Shown one piece after another: positions 8,440 to 21,488 of a stretch of DNA of 64,000 bases. Where the stretch lies: positions 248,001 through 312,000 of the forward strand of contig JAFEKR010000040.1 in NCBI GenBank assembly GCA_019022495.1. Direction: 5' to 3'. Under the pieces are notes generated by a model. The model was not told the DNA's origin. It ran no database searches and saw only the letters and a list, made by a program, of their open reading frames with translations. Source of the DNA: Epichloe hybrida. Lineage: Eukaryota; Ascomycota; Sordariomycetes; Hypocreales; Clavicipitaceae. The translations under genes and the position numbers were made by a program. Every line of letters starts with the position of its first letter. Position 1 is the stretch's first letter.

Positions 8440-11400
8440 AATACTAAGGTACTAATTAGGCATTAATTCTATATATTAGTTACTATTTATAGGCATAAAG
8501 ACATTAAAACAGCAGCAAATCTAGATAGCTACGCTAAGCTTAATATTATTAGTGTTAAATTTATAAGAAACTATAAGCTTAATTAGGCTAAGGCTATAGT
8601 ACTTATCCTCTAGGTAATAAGGGCCCTTATAGTCCCTTAATATAGTATTTATAAGGTACTTATTACTATTAAAGACTTAAGAGAGAAAAAAAAGGACCTT
8701 AAGCTACTATATATAGCTATAGATAAAGACCTAAGAGTAAGGGGAAGCCTTATCTTAATTAGGATATATATACTTATTAAAGAATGTATATATCTTTATT
8801 TATACTCTTAAGAGTAGTAGTTTAAGAAGAAGAAAATAGCCTTTTTACTTATAACTCCCTATAAGTTTATAAAGGTAATGTGTAATAAGGCTATTATATA
8901 TACTATTATAGGAGTTATAGAAGATAAGTTTATTGCCCTTAAAGATAATAAGAAGGCGAAAGCATATAGAACTATTAAAGATATCCCTAAGGAATTATAT
9001 AAGTTTAAAGATATATTTATAGTAAATAAGGTAAGTAGTTTACTATTAAGAAAGGAGACTAATTATATAATTAACCTAATACCTAGGGCTATGCCCCTAT
9101 ATAGACTAATTTACCCTCTCTCCTAAAGCAAGTTAAAGAAGCTTTATAAATATATTAATAAAAACCTATAAAAAGGCTAGATAAGACCCTCTAAGAGCCC
9201 TATAGGCATGCCTATCCTATTTATACTAAAGAAGGATAAGACACTTTAACTATATATAAATTATTAAGGACTTAATAGAGTAATATAGAAGAATTACTAC
9301 GCTCTCCCCCTAATTTTAGAGATCCTAGACTAGTGCTAAGGAGCCTATTACTTCTTAAAGATTAATATTAAGGATACTTACTATTAAATTTATATTAAAG
9401 AAGGTAATAAGTAAAAGACTACATTTTATACCTATTATAAACACTATAAATATCTTATAATACCCTTTAGGCTAACTAATATACTAGCTACTTTTTAGAG
9501 CTATATCTATAAAGTGCTTTATAGGCTAGTAAACACTATTTATATAGTGTATCTAGATAATATCCTTATTTTCTTAAAAATATAAGAGGAGTATACTATA
9601 TATATTAAGGAAGTTTTAGAATATATAAGGTTAGTAAAGTTATATATAAAACCCTTAAAGTGTTTATTTTACTAGGAATTAGTGAAATTCCTAGGGTTTA
9701 TCCTATTAGTTAATAGTATTTTAATAGATATATATAGAGTAAATATAATCTAAGACTAGAAGGAGCCTATAAGCTTTAAAGATATATAGTTTTTCCTAGG
9801 ATTCTATAACTTTTACTAAAGGTTTATTTACTAATACTCTAGGATTATAATACCCTTATACGCGCTAATAAAAGGCAGTTAAAATAGTATCTAGACTAGG
9901 AAGTTTATATTTAGGGAAAGAGAATAGCTAGCGTTTAACTAGCTAAAAGATACCTTTTAATAGGTACCTCTTCTTTATTATTATAACCTAAGTTAGCTAG
10001 TGCGTATTAAGATAGATGCTTTAGTCTTTATAATAGTAGGAATCTTATCTTAGTAAGATAATAAGGGCTAATAGTATTCTATAGTATTTTAGTTAAGGAA
10101 GTTTATAAATACTAAATATAATTATAGTATAGCAAATTAGAAGCTACTTACTATAGTAAAGTTATTTAAATACTAGTAACTCTACATTAAAGGCATAGTA
10201 ACCCTAGTAAAGGTCCTATTAGATTACTATAACTTATAGACTTTTATAAAATAGTAAAAGCTAAATAGGAAATAGGCTAGATAGTGTATATTTCTCTACC
10301 CCTTTTACTTTATAATTAGGTATAGACCTAGGAAGAGTAACCTAGTAAATACACTATTAAGATAGTCTAATTATAAAGGTAAACCCTTAATAAATAAGTT
10401 ACTTTTACTAGAGCTTTAAAAGAAAATAGTAGCTACTAAAGAACTAGTAAAAGAAAATATACTAATATATAAGAGAAAATATAGTAAAATACCTTTAGGG
10501 GAGGAAAATGCCTTAGTCTTAATATATTAAAGAAAATATAGTAAGATGCCTTTAGGGGAGGAAAATACCTTAGTCTTAGTAAAGAGGCTTAGTAAGATGC
10601 CTTTAGGGGAGGAAAATACCCTAGCTACTATAGAGAGAGCTCTAGAGGCTAGAGTAACCTAGTTAAGAGGCTAGTTAGCCACTATAAATCTAGTAAAAGA
10701 TTAGCTAAATAAGGGTAATTTCTAGGAGAAAGTAGTGTGTGTCTAAGATATTAGCATAGTATAAGAGATATAGGAGACTATTAAGCCACTAAATCCTTAC
10801 TAATCTAGGCTAAATAAACTATTAGTGTAATTACTATAGAAGGCATAGGATTAAGATTTGGATTTATAAAGGTAAAATAGTAAGATTAATAATTCCCTAG
10901 TAAGAGGTAAGGGAAAAGCTAGTCTATAGTTACGTAGTATAAGGGGCCTCCTAATATACTAAGACTAGGTAGTTATTCCCTAGGAGTTTATCTTATAATA
11001 GGAGCTTCTATAGCTACACTATAATAATTTACTAGTAGGTTACTTTAGGACTAAATACACTCTTAAGCTATTAAAGCATTACTTCTAGTAGCTAAGCATA
11101 AGTAAGTTAGTATTTAACTATATTATAAGCTATAGGGTTTGCTAGTAAGTAGTGGCTAGAAGGCATTGCCTATATAGAAGCCTTAAATCCCTACTAATAC
11201 CATAGTAACTATAGGCGGAAATCTTAATAGATTTTATTATAGGATTACTAGTTACCTAAGTAAGCAAATAAGAGACTAATATAATCCTAGTGATTATAGA
11301 CTAATTTACTAAGTACTCTGTCTTCTTACCTATAACTATAATAATTAACGTAGCTAAACTAGTAGAGCTTTTCTATAAGGAGATTAAACTAAGGTTTAGG

Positions 11401-11520
11401 GCGCTAAAGGGCATTGTATCTAATAGGGGATTAGTCTTTACAAGCTAATTCTAGTTAGACCTATGCTACCTATTATGCGTGAAGCAAAGGCTTTCTATAG
11501 CGTTTTACCCCTAAACTAAT
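8440..11520 (+). pseudogene. A1 pol pseudogene: protease to integrase, interrupted by C1
   Basis: The region has a degenerate protease-like stretch near 8,510-8,560, then an open segment at 8,878-9,126 (IPKELYKFKDIF...INLIPRAMPLYRLIYPLS), the typical lead-in to Ty3/gypsy RT. RT follows at about 9,130-9,990 with GMPILFILKKDKT, the catalytic motif YLDNILIF (9,550-9,561; YxDD in working enzymes) and VKFLGFILL. RNase H follows at about 10,000-10,400, then the integrase HX3H-like region near 11,030-11,130 and the catalytic core (IDFI..., then FYP*TN at the end). C1 is inserted after codon Asn of that motif; the frame resumes at 19,423 as GQMERIN. Stops are almost all former Gln or Trp codons. Confidence 0.88.
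11516..11520. repeat. Target-site duplication CTAAT, left of C1
   Basis: CTAAT precedes TGTCAGGAGC, the start of C1, and is repeated at 19,418-19,422 after GTGACA. Removing C1 plus one copy restores the integrase reading frame of A1 across the site. Confidence 0.92.
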
Positions 11521-11790
11521 TGTCAGGAGCACAGAGGTCAAAGATAGGATGTTCATCAAAGCGGGTCTTCAGAGAACCTTTAGGCCATGTGAATAATAAA
11601 GAGGCTAACTAGCTATAAGATAGCTATGTGCTTATAAAGCGAGGTATTTATTAAAGACTACATATATTATTAGTGCTAGGTTAGAGATTAAAACCTTTAC
11701 GTACTTACCCCTAGCTAGTATTTATCTAGTAGTAACTATAATAGTCTTAGCTATTACTTTATTCTTAACCTTTTAGTATAAGCTATAATA
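11521..11790 (+). repeat. C1 5' LTR (270 bp)
   Basis: Begins TGTCAGGAGCACAGAGG, ends AGCTATAATA (GCCGTGACA in the 3' LTR). About eight CpA survive in its first ~75 bases, against one in the same bases of the 3' LTR; at the inner end the relation is reversed. Confidence 0.92.
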
Positions 11791-12269
11791 AATTAATCTC
11801 TCTTAACCTTTTTAAGGATATAAACTATTAGCTAGATTATTATATAGCTAATACTTTAAAGATCTATAAGAAACACACTAGTACCTTATAATAATAAAGC
11901 TATAGATAATTAGGAAGATAGAGAACCCCTATAATCTAAAACTATAGATAATAATAAGGTATAATAAACGCCACTTAATCCTAATTTAGGTAAAGGTATA
12001 GATAATATAACTAAAGAAAAAAGGGCATTATAATAACGCTATAAGGTTATATAATCTAAGCTATATTACCTTTAGAGAAGATAAGAGGTCTTATAAATAG
12101 AGGCGCAAATTAGAGAGCTTAAGGCAAATCTAGGATTAGCTAGACCTTAAACTAGACCTATAATTACCCCTTAATCTAGACTTATAATTACCCCTTAAAT
12201 ATTAGCTATAATTTTACCTATAGTTTATAGTAATATAGTAGTAATTATATAGTAAGGTAATCTTATTAA

Positions 12270-13000
12270 AACGTAAATAAAAATACTTATATATAAAGGG
12301 GAAATATATAAAAGCCTATAGAATTTCTTAGTAAACTTAGATATACTATTTAAATTAGATTACTATACCTTTAAGGATAATATAACTAAGGTAGTGTATA
12401 TAAGTAGCTACCTAGCTAGTAATGCAAAGTAATAGTAAATACGTTATATAGCTGTAAATAAGCATGTAAATAATTTGTTAATTACTTAGGTAGAATTTCT
12501 AGAATAGTTAAAAACTAGAATAATAAATATAGGTATAAGACACTTAGAAGTAATAAGGTTACTACTAAATCTTAGGTAAAAGAATAACTAATTATTTTAA
12601 TCCTTTATATAAGCCTAGAATAAGGTAAAAGCTAAGTTACTTAAAGAAATCCCTATATATCTAAGAATTATAATCTTTCTAAATAGCTTAAATAACACTA
12701 TAAGGAAGTAAATAATTAGTTAGGAGATCCTAATAACCTAGAGCTAACTATAAGGCTAGGGTAAGAAAGCAAAGGTTATAATAGGTTTAGGCTAAAATAG
12801 TGAAAAAGGTTAGGACTCTAAAAGAAAGAGGTAATACTCTTATTTTACATTACCTATAAATAGGGTATAGTAATAAAGCAAAGACTAAGGGAAAAGATTA
12901 TTCTTAGTGTGCTATAAATATAGAAAGCCTAGGTATACTATACTAGCTTATTAAGCACTAGATTATTTTACCTATAAAAGTACTAAGTATATAACTAAGA
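12270..13000 (+). pseudogene. C1 gag pseudogene
   Basis: Broken frame resembling a Ty3/gypsy capsid: FLVNLDILFKLDYYTFKDNI near 12,330, then a helical region and a CX2CX4HX4C knuckle at 12,910-12,951, where only the first Cys survives and the other three ligands read Tyr. In C2 the first Cys and the His survive, and in C6 only the His, so the knuckle is readable by comparing copies. Numerous TAA/TAG stops; no usable start codon is evident, in keeping with ATG-to-ATA loss. Confidence 0.8.
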
Positions 13001-13119
13001 AGCATAGAGAAAGCAGTAATAAAGCTATGCCTCCTAATATAATACTAGTTTAATTAGCATAGACTTAGGAATATAATCTTACTATAAAATACCCTATAGA
13101 TAATAGAATAAGAATGTAG

Positions 13120-16100
13120 GTATCTCTATAATAAGATAACTAGTAGTTAGCTATATAAGCGCTGTTTAATATAGGTATATAGTCTTTAATAATTTATCTA
13201 AAATTATTATTAAAAAAGGATTAGGAGAATATAATTAAATTAGATAGGATATTAGAGAGTGTAAGTAAAAAAGTAATTTTATATTAAGGGATTCTAAAAA
13301 AATTAGTTAAGATAAAAGATAGTATAGGATTTGTAAAGGTTTACTAAGTTAGCTACTTTATTGCTAATATAGGTAAAGGGATAATTCTAGGTATAAACTA
13401 GATTAAAGAATATTTACCTGTGATTATATGTTAGGAGCACAAATACTAGAGATATCTAGTAATAATAGAATATCTTTCCTTTACTTATAGTAAGTAGTAA
13501 GTATATAAAGAGAAAAAAATAGTAGTAATTACTTTATTATTAGGAGTAATAAAGATTAGGCTAAGTATTCTAGAAAATAAAAATTAAAAAGGAAAAGGAA
13601 AAGGCTAATTAAAGGACTTAGTAGTAATAGATATATAAATAAAGAGTAAAGTAGCTATATAAATCCTTAAGTATACTTATTTATAGTAAAAAAGCAAAGG
13701 TATTATAATTATACTAATTTTAGAAAACATAAGTAATAAAGAAGCTATATTAAATTGGGATAAAAGCACTAAGTGCCTTATACTAATAATCCTAGAAGAA
13801 TATAGGGAGTTTATAGATATTTTTTCTAAAGAGTTAGTAAGTAAGCTTCCTAAACTAGGAGGTTACACTTATATAATTAAATTAGAAGAAGGGAAAACAC
13901 TACCTTAGGGGCTTATATATAATTTAGCTAAAAGGGAGCTAGAGGTTCTTAAAGAGTACCTTATAAGTATATAGCTTAAAGGGTAAATTAGAAGATTAGT
14001 TAGCCTAGCTAGAGCCCTAATTTTGTTTGTTTTAAAGAAAGGAGGGAAATTAAGGCTTTATGTAAATTATAGGGGCCTAAATAAGATTATAATTAAGAAT
14101 AAGGCCTCTTTGCCCTTTATTACTAAAATTCTTAATTAATTAGTAAGCGTAGTTATTTTTATAGTCCTAGATTTAAAAGATACGTACTACTAGCTATATA
14201 TTTGCTTAGGTAATAAGTAAAAAATAGCGTTCTATTATTAATATAGCCACTTTAAATATCTAGTAATACTATTTAGACTAGTTAATATACTAGTGACTTT
14301 TTAGGAGTATATTAATAATACTCTTAAAGGACTTATTAATAAAACCTATATTATCTATCTAGATAATACGCTAATATATAGTAGTAAAGTTAAAGATTAT
14401 ATAGAACACATTAAATAAGTTTTACATAGGTTTAAAGAGGCAGGTCTTTTTATTAACCTTAAGAAGTATTAATTTTTAGTTAAGGAAGTTAAATTTTTAG
14501 GCTTTAAGATATTAAAGAAAGGTATTATAATAGACCTAGTAAGAGTTAAAGTAATTATAACCTAGCTAATACTATATAGTGTTTTTAATATTTAGTTATT
14601 TCTTAGTTTTACTAGATTTTACTACTATTTTATTAAATAGTATAGTAAAGTTATTATTCTATTAATAAATTACCTTAGAGGGAATTAACTAGTGATATTT
14701 AAACTAAAACCCTATAAGCTAGTAGCGTTTAGAGAGCTTTAATAAAGATTTTAGGAAGTGCTAATTTTAGTGCATTTTAACCCACTTATATATCTTAGAG
14801 TAAAGATAAATATATCTAGATATGCAATTAGGCTATACTTATAATATTAGTACTAGGTCACTAGCACCTAGTTGCGTTTATATTAAGGAAGATAACTAAT
14901 ACTAAATTATAATATTTAATACCTAATAGCAAATTATTAGCTATCTAAGAGGCTTTTTATATATAGAGACACTATCTCGCTTATTTAGCTTATATAATTA
15001 AAGTTATTATAGATTATTTAAACTATAAGTACTTTACTATAAAGCCTAAGCTTACTAGTAAGTAAGTAACTATGCTTAATAAGCTTTATCCTTTTAATTT
15101 TAAGATTATATATTATATAGGGAAATTAAATCCTATTAACTTACTTTTAAGAAGACTAGATTTTATAAGTAAGGTAAGGAAAGAGAAAGTAATAACTATA
15201 TAACTTCCTGCCTTTTTATCTAAATTTATAGATACTAAGAGATAGAAACACTATAGCGATATTATTAATGCTATAGGTTCTACGAAAACATTACTTAATG
15301 TAACTAATAGTTAGTTATAATAACGCTGTGATAATACTGCTAACATCTAGGGTTTTAAAAAATCATAACTTAACTATATTTCTAAAGAACCTAATAATCT
15401 AGATAATCTTAGAAGAGTTATATTAGTAAGGTTATTTAATACTTTTTATACTTCTATTAATAAGTAATAAGCTAGCTATAGTAATACTATTAGTACCTAG
15501 CATATGTATTAGTTATTACTTAATTATTTTAATTTTCCTATTAGACTAGCTATTTCTAATAGGGATAGACTAGCATAGGTTATTACTAGTAAGCGGTGAG
15601 AGCGCCCCTTAAAAACGTTACTTATCTATATCCTTATAAGACTAGAAGCATCTATTAAACTAATCACTTATAGAGATATTATAGCTAGGATTTAATCTAT
15701 TTAGAGAACCTCTTCTAAGTTTAACTCTAACTTTCTAGAAAAGAGCTTAGAATTAAAACCCTTAATTTAAGTCTTCTTATATAAAGCATAGTAAAGTAAT
15801 AACTTTACAATAGCTTAATTAAAGTTACTTAAAAGTAGTAATCTAGCTATATCCTAGATATAGTTAATTAGACTCTCTAAGCTATTAATATTTAAGAATT
15901 ATATTTTTATTTCTCTAGGTATAAGGAAAGAAATTTTATTACTAACTTATAATAACCCTATTACTAAGTACTAAGAAGTAAGTAAAACTCTTTATTAGAT
16001 TATAAACTAATATTATTAGCTAATAATAAAGAAAGATATAAAGGTATATATTAGTACTTATGTAAATTATTAGACTTTAAAACTAAGGCATTATAAACTA

Positions 16101-16990
16101 TATAGCAAGCTAGCTATGTTACTAGTGCCTAATTGCCCTTTTTAAGAATTATTAATAGATTTTATCACTAGACTTCCACTAGTGAAAGATTTAAATTAAA
16201 CCTATAATATAATTTTAGTTATTATTAACTATTTCACAAAATATAGTATTTACATCCTTATTTTAATGTAACTAACTAGTAATAGGCTAGTAACTATGTT
16301 CTTAGAATATGTTTTTAGAGACTATAAAGCCCTAGAAGGTATTATAATAGACTAAGGTTCTATATTTACTAGTGGTTTCTAGATAACTTTTTATTATCTT
16401 CTTATAATAAAGCAGCTACTTAGTACTGCTTTTTACCCCTAGATAAATAGTTAGATAGAACGTTTAAACTAGGTCTTAGAACATTATTTAAGGGCTTTTA
16501 CTTATGCTAAATAGACTAATTAGGCAAATAACCTATTAATAGCGTAATTTGCGTATAATATAAGTAATTACTTAATATATAGCTACACACTAGTGGAGGC
16601 GTTATAAGGTTATAATCCTAGAGGTCTATAGTAAGTAATAGTAAATATCCCTTTAGTAAATAATTAAGCTAAAAGTAGGATTTTAGTACTAAGAGAGAAG
16701 CATACTATAATTAAGTAGCTTTTAAGTAACTTATAGACTTAGTATAAAAAATATTATAACTAGAAGAGAACTCTAATAAGGTTTAAAGTTAGTAACTATA
16801 TTTTATTATTAATAAAAAACATTAACCTAAGACACCCTAGTAAGAAGCTAGCTATAAAGTATTTAAGACCTTATAAGATTAAAAAGGTAATTAGGAGTTA
16901 TAGATTAGTATATTAATTAAAATTACTACCTAGGACTTAATTATATAATATATTTAATATTACTAGTCTTAAACCTTTTAAAGGGGACCT
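13120..16990 (+). pseudogene. C1 pol pseudogene: protease, RT, RNase H, integrase
   Basis: Protease region at about 13,159-13,200 reads ALFNIG instead of a DTG/DSG active site. RT at about 13,770-14,660 has the motif series [42 protein letters not shown], and catalytic YLDN at 14,356-14,367 (second Asp of YxDD lost). RNase H-like sequence follows to about 15,170. The integrase core at about 16,140-16,560 has LIDFITRLP, a D-GSIFTSGF segment, STAFYP and ERLN...VLEHYLRAF, giving the DDE spacing of Ty3/gypsy integrase. In-frame stops are TAA and TAG with hardly any TGA. Confidence 0.88.
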
Positions 16991-17029
16991 AATAGACATA
17001 GAAAATATATCCTTACTATAAGATACTAT

Positions 17030-17200
17030 TAAAGTTAATAAATAAGAGTTTAAAGTTAAGAGAATTATTTTATATTACTATAATAGAAGGCATTATAAAT
17101 ATCTAGTTAAATAAAAGGGCTATAATACTTTAGAGAATTCTTAGGTATTAAAAAGGGATTTTATTACTAAAGAAATTATTAATAACTATAAGTAATAGCT
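17030..17200 (+). pseudogene. C1 chromodomain remnant
   Basis: After the integrase C-terminus the frame reads EFKVKRII...HYKYLVK*KGYNTLENS*V, the YLVKWKGY...SWE signature of a chromodomain with Trp codons turned to TAG/TAA. Such domains bind methylated histone H3 and are thought to guide chromoviruses into heterochromatin. The same remnant is in C2 (33,540-33,705, minus) and at the start of C3 (about 23,345-23,515). Confidence 0.85.
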
Positions 17201-17879
17201 AAGTAATAAAGTTAATATAAGGTAATTATGTTTTATAACTTAATACACTAAAGATATTAGAAAATAAAGTTAATTTACTTAGATAACTTAAATAATCTAT
17301 TATATAGTTACTAAGTACCTATCCCTTTATAATAGAGTTAGCCCCTAAGACTACTAGTCCCTTATTATTAGTAGTAACTATAGAAGCTATAGAGAAAGAG
17401 GCCTTAGGAGTATCTTTATTATTAAAATCCCTCTCTTTATATATATAAACCTAAAGTACACTAAGGAGCTTAATAAGACTAATATATTTAGGTAAATTAA
17501 TAGTATTTAGTATAAACTACTAGTAAGTTAGTTAAGTATTAGCTATATATATTAAGAAAGCTTACCTTTAGGATATTCTAAGCTATAAAGTAAAGATAGT
17601 TTATAATATTAATCTAAGTCTCTAGATTTATAGTGTTACTTAGTAACGCTATTATAGTATATTTATTATATTTTACCTTATAAGTAGCATTAGTAAATAT
17701 TTAAGTATAGTAAATATAACTACACTTATTAGAATTTTTATAAACTAGAATAGTATTCTATAGCTTTTTCTTTGCTTTTATAATAGGCTAGTAATAAGTT
17801 AGTAGTAATCTAGTGTCTAGAAAATAGGATTATACTTACTTTATTTTAATAGTAATAACTACCTTTAGGAGTAGCTTTA

Positions 17880-18690
17880 ATAAGTTTAAATAGCCTATTA
17901 TAAAGCTATATAATTTAAGCTAGAGTCTAGTAGTGTATTAGTAATAAGTAAGTAAATACTAGTTAAGAGAGATATACTATAATATAGTTTTTATTATTTT
18001 AGAAGTAATAAGCATATTTTATTAAATAGCCTATTAAGTATTAGCTATAAAGAAGTAATAAGTAAGCAAAGAAGTTATACTTAAAGATTTATTATATTTA
18101 GCTAGGAAGGTTTTTTTATTAATAAAGTATCCTAGAATCTTATAAGTACTATTTTTTAGGAGGATATTTTACATTACTACTTACTAATAATAGTATATAT
18201 ATAGAATTTTCTTTAAAGCTATTTTACTAGTAGTAAGTTAGTAATAAAGATACTATAAGAATATAATAAACTTATAATAAGATTTTAGAAGAAGTTTACT
18301 TTAGAGAAAACTTTATAGGAGACTTTATAGGAGATTTCTTAGTTAATAAATCTTCTTAAGGTATTAATAAAGGCGGAGTTTAGGCATAAGACTTAGATAT
18401 AATAAACTAGCTATAAGTTAGCTATAATAGACTAGATAGGGAAGTTATACTAATAAGAGTATAAACTTATAAGCTAGATAAGGGTAAGAAACTAAGATAA
18501 ATAAGGATAAATAATAATAATAATTAGGGACTAAAAGAGGTTAGTAATTACTAAGTAATAGTAGTAAGAGAGCTATTGCTTAGCTAGTAAGGGTAACTTA
18601 TAAGGTTAAGGGATATTATAAAAGAGAGAAAAAGTGTAAAAGAGAGGAAAAATTAGTCTCTTTTATATTAACCCTAGACCCCTTAAGTAA
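17880..18690 (+). pseudogene. C1 possible extra reading frame between pol and 3' LTR
   Basis: The ~1.9 kb after the chromodomain is long for a 3' untranslated region. Read on the plus strand it gives two overlapping-frame stretches rich in Leu, Lys, Glu and former Gln codons, such as KEVILKDLLYLARKVFLLIK near 18,065-18,130 and, in another frame near 18,290-18,520, segments like FTLEKTL*ETL*EIS*LINL. All interruptions are TAA/TAG of the CAA/CAG/TGG-derived type. A helical, charged protein is plausible but I recognise no family, and a frameshift or misread frame is needed to join the stretches. C2 and C3 carry the same region. Confidence 0.35.
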
Positions 18691-19147
18691 TCTAATACAC
18701 TATATATAGGTAATTCACAAATTATAATAATAACTATTAGCACTACTAAACGCATATATGCCTAATAGCTATAAGCTTATAGTAACTATAATATAAGCCC
18801 TCTAGTTAGACTATTTAGAACCCTAGCATTAGGTACCTTATTTATTTAACTAATTACGAAAATTAATATAGGTTATCTATGTTTTTTTTTCTAGCTATAT
18901 AATAGGTAATAATATTTATTTTGCTATAGTAAAGCTATATATAAGCTACTATTTAAACATTACTAACTATAATAAGGGGTTATTTTTAATTAGTGGTATT
19001 ATTATTATTATTTCTTTTTATTTACTTACGTATCTAGATATAAGGTACCCTATCTTATTTTCTTTATAAAGCTCTAATATAGTAACTATACCCTAAGTAA
19101 GTAGCTTATTTTATAATTAAGGTTAATTATATATAGGGGGGGTATTA

Positions 19148-19417
19148 TATTAGAAGCGTAGAGGTTAAAGATAGGATATTTATTAAAGCAGGTCTTTAAA
19201 GAACCTTTAGGCTATATAAATAATAAAGAGGCTAGCTAGCTATAAGATAGCTATATGCTTATAAAGTAAGGTATTTATTAAAGACTACGCACATTATTAG
19301 TGCTAGGTTAGAGATTAAAACCTTTACGCACCCGCCCCTAGCTAGCATCTATCTAGCAGCGACTGCAATAGTCTTAGCTATCACTTCGTTCTTAACCTTT
19401 TGGTGCAAGCCGTGACA
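19148..19417 (+). repeat. C1 3' LTR (270 bp)
   Basis: Starts TATTAGAAGCG (TGTCAGGAGC in the 5' copy) immediately after the polypurine tract and ends GTGCAAGCCGTGACA. The last ~100 bases keep CpA, TpG and CpG. Confidence 0.92.
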
Positions 19418-20165
19418 CTAATGGGCAAATGGAGAGGATAAACTAAGTACTTAAGCATTACCTCTAATGCTTTATAGCTAATAACTAATAAATATAGCCT
19501 AAGCTACTCCTAATAGCCTAATTTACCTATAATAACGTAGTAAATAGGACTATAGGCTACTCTCCTAATTACTCCCTTATAGGTATTTACCTAAGTTTTA
19601 CCTAGCTCTTAGGAATAAGACTAAAGAAAGGGAGGTGCTAGAAGCCTATATATATATTATAAAGCTATATAAAGTTAAAGAGTGGCTAAAGTAAAACTAG
19701 GCAAAAGCTACTAAGACCTAAGTAAAGTACTATAACTAGTGTTACTAGCTATTAATACTAAAAAAAGGTAACCTAGTATTACTATTAGTAAAGAATATTA
19801 GGCTTAAGGATATAAAATAAAAGCTAACCCCTAGATTTATTAGACTATTTCAAGTACTTAATGCTATAGGAAAATAAGTATATAGACTTACATTACCTAA
19901 AAAATATAGTTAGCTATATAATATATTTTATATTAGCCTATTAGAGCTATAGAATTACTATAAAGACACTAGAGATAAGGAAATGCTAATACTAGACTTA
20001 GAGGATAAAGATAATAAGTATAAAGTTAAGGAGGTTAAGGACTATAGGAAGACCTAAGAAGGTAATAAATACCTAGTGAAATAGAAGGGCTAGCTAAGTA
20101 AATATAACTAATAGGTTATAGTAAAGGATATAGAAGGTGCTTAACGCGTAATTTAGGCATTTTAC
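19418..20165 (+). pseudogene. A1 integrase C-terminus and chromodomain remnant
   Basis: Continuation of A1 pol after the C1 insertion. It resumes with GQMERIN*VLKHYL, the conserved region after FHPQTD in Ty3/gypsy integrases, then FTYNN and the C-terminal domain. At about 19,990-20,160 it reads YKVKEVKDYRKT*EGNKYLVK*KG*LSKYN, a chromodomain whose aromatic-cage Trp codons are now stops. This makes A a chromovirus. Confidence 0.85.
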
Positions 20166-21488
20166 TAAAATAAGTCTAGTAAGAAAAGTAGTGAGATATA
20201 AGTAAGTTATAGGCAAAAAGATATAATATTCTTATAGAAAAGGCATAGCCTTATTAGCTACTATTATACTCTAGAATAAAAACCTTAGACTACTTACTAA
20301 AAAACAAAAGAAAACACGCTTATAGAGTAAGGAGAGTTAAGGGAAACCCCTTTATAGTAGCCCTTATATAGGAATACACTATACCCCTATAAAGAAGGTA
20401 TTTACTTGCTTTCTTATTCTCCTTAATAAGGCCCCTTATTACCTAGAAAAAGCAATGCTTTACTATACCCTAGGGCATAAAACCTAGGTTATAAGACTAT
20501 AAATATAAAGTTACCTTTATCTTCTAGATATAGAAAAGTTTATAATAGTTTTACTATAAAAGGGTTAGTAAATTAGTAGTAAAAAGGAATAGAATACTTA
20601 CTGCTCCTAGGATAAGCACTAGCTATATTATAATAGAAAGTTATTACTAAGATATAATATACTAATTATATAAAATTAATACCTCCTACCCTAAAATATA
20701 AGTAAAGCACTAGTGTATAGGTAAGGAAGAGATAAACCTAGTAGACCTTTATAGCCCTTATAAGGCTAAATATAATATAGTATGCTATATTAGCATAGTT
20801 AAAACCTAATATTAAGGCTAAGCAAGACCTAGTAATACTAAAGTAAGTTACCTTAGAGAATATAGAGTCCTTAGGGTCCTCCTTAATAGTATTACTAAGG
20901 GTATTTATAAGGGTTTATACCTAGTCTAAAAGGACTAAAAGGTCTAGATAGTTACCTTTTATAGTAGCTATTACCTATATAGAGATATTAGAAATAAGGG
21001 ACTAAAAGACTAGTAAATAGTAGTATACTTATAGTATCATAGGTATTACCATATTTATAACACTAAATGTAGTGTTTAAAATGCTTTACTATTATAATAG
21101 TAATAGTAAATAATTTAATAGGGAATTAATAGTTAATCTTAAGTAGTTTAGGCTTAGATAAAGGGTTTTTCTTAAAGTCTATATATCTAGTACACAAATA
21201 GTGTATATAGGAATATTCCTTTAAGGGAATATATTTAGTCTTTATAATAAAAATATAGTAATAGGTAAGGGTAAAGTAAAGGTATTTAAAGGTATAATAA
21301 TAATTTATAGAAAACTTATCTAGTATTATAAAAGAGAAAAGTATATAATATAATAGGGAGTTACTAGTAAATTTATACTTAAGCATTACTTATTATTTAT
21401 TATTATTTTAATATAGTAGCTAGGTAGTAAATAGCTATGTAATAGCTAGTAAGCTATTTAGGAGCCTAGCTATAAGTAGGGGGGTAAT
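20166..21488 (+). other. A1 region between chromodomain and 3' LTR
   Basis: About 1.3 kb of A+T-rich sequence with no domain I recognise. A minus-strand frame of 86 codons at 21,126-21,386 is hydrophobic and Tyr/Ile-rich, as expected from T+A-biased DNA, and is not supported as a gene. The last bases before the LTR are G-rich (TAGGGGGG), a likely polypurine tract. Confidence 0.5.

Larger units (their letters stand above)
11521..19417 (+). mobile_element. C1: full-length Ty3/gypsy chromovirus in A1 integrase
   Basis: 7,897 bp with two 270-bp LTRs (TGTCAGGAGC...GCCGTGACA), a polypurine tract (AGGGGGGGTATTA just before 19,148), intact 5-bp target duplication, and plus-strand gag, protease, RT, RNase H, integrase and chromodomain. 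About 1.9 kb follows the chromodomain before the 3' LTR and may carry another frame. All coding parts are broken. It is the family reference here, with a second full copy (C2) and partial copies C3, C5 and C6. Confidence 0.93.

Noticed and set aside
8878..9126. 82-codon plus-strand open frame as an independent gene
   Set aside because: It is the linker ahead of RT in A1 pol, open only because it contains few Gln or Trp codons.
21126..21386. 86-codon hydrophobic minus-strand frame in A1
   Set aside because: Ile/Tyr/Leu-rich as any frame in T+A-biased sequence; antisense to the element, no relative seen. Membrane protein interpretation not justified.
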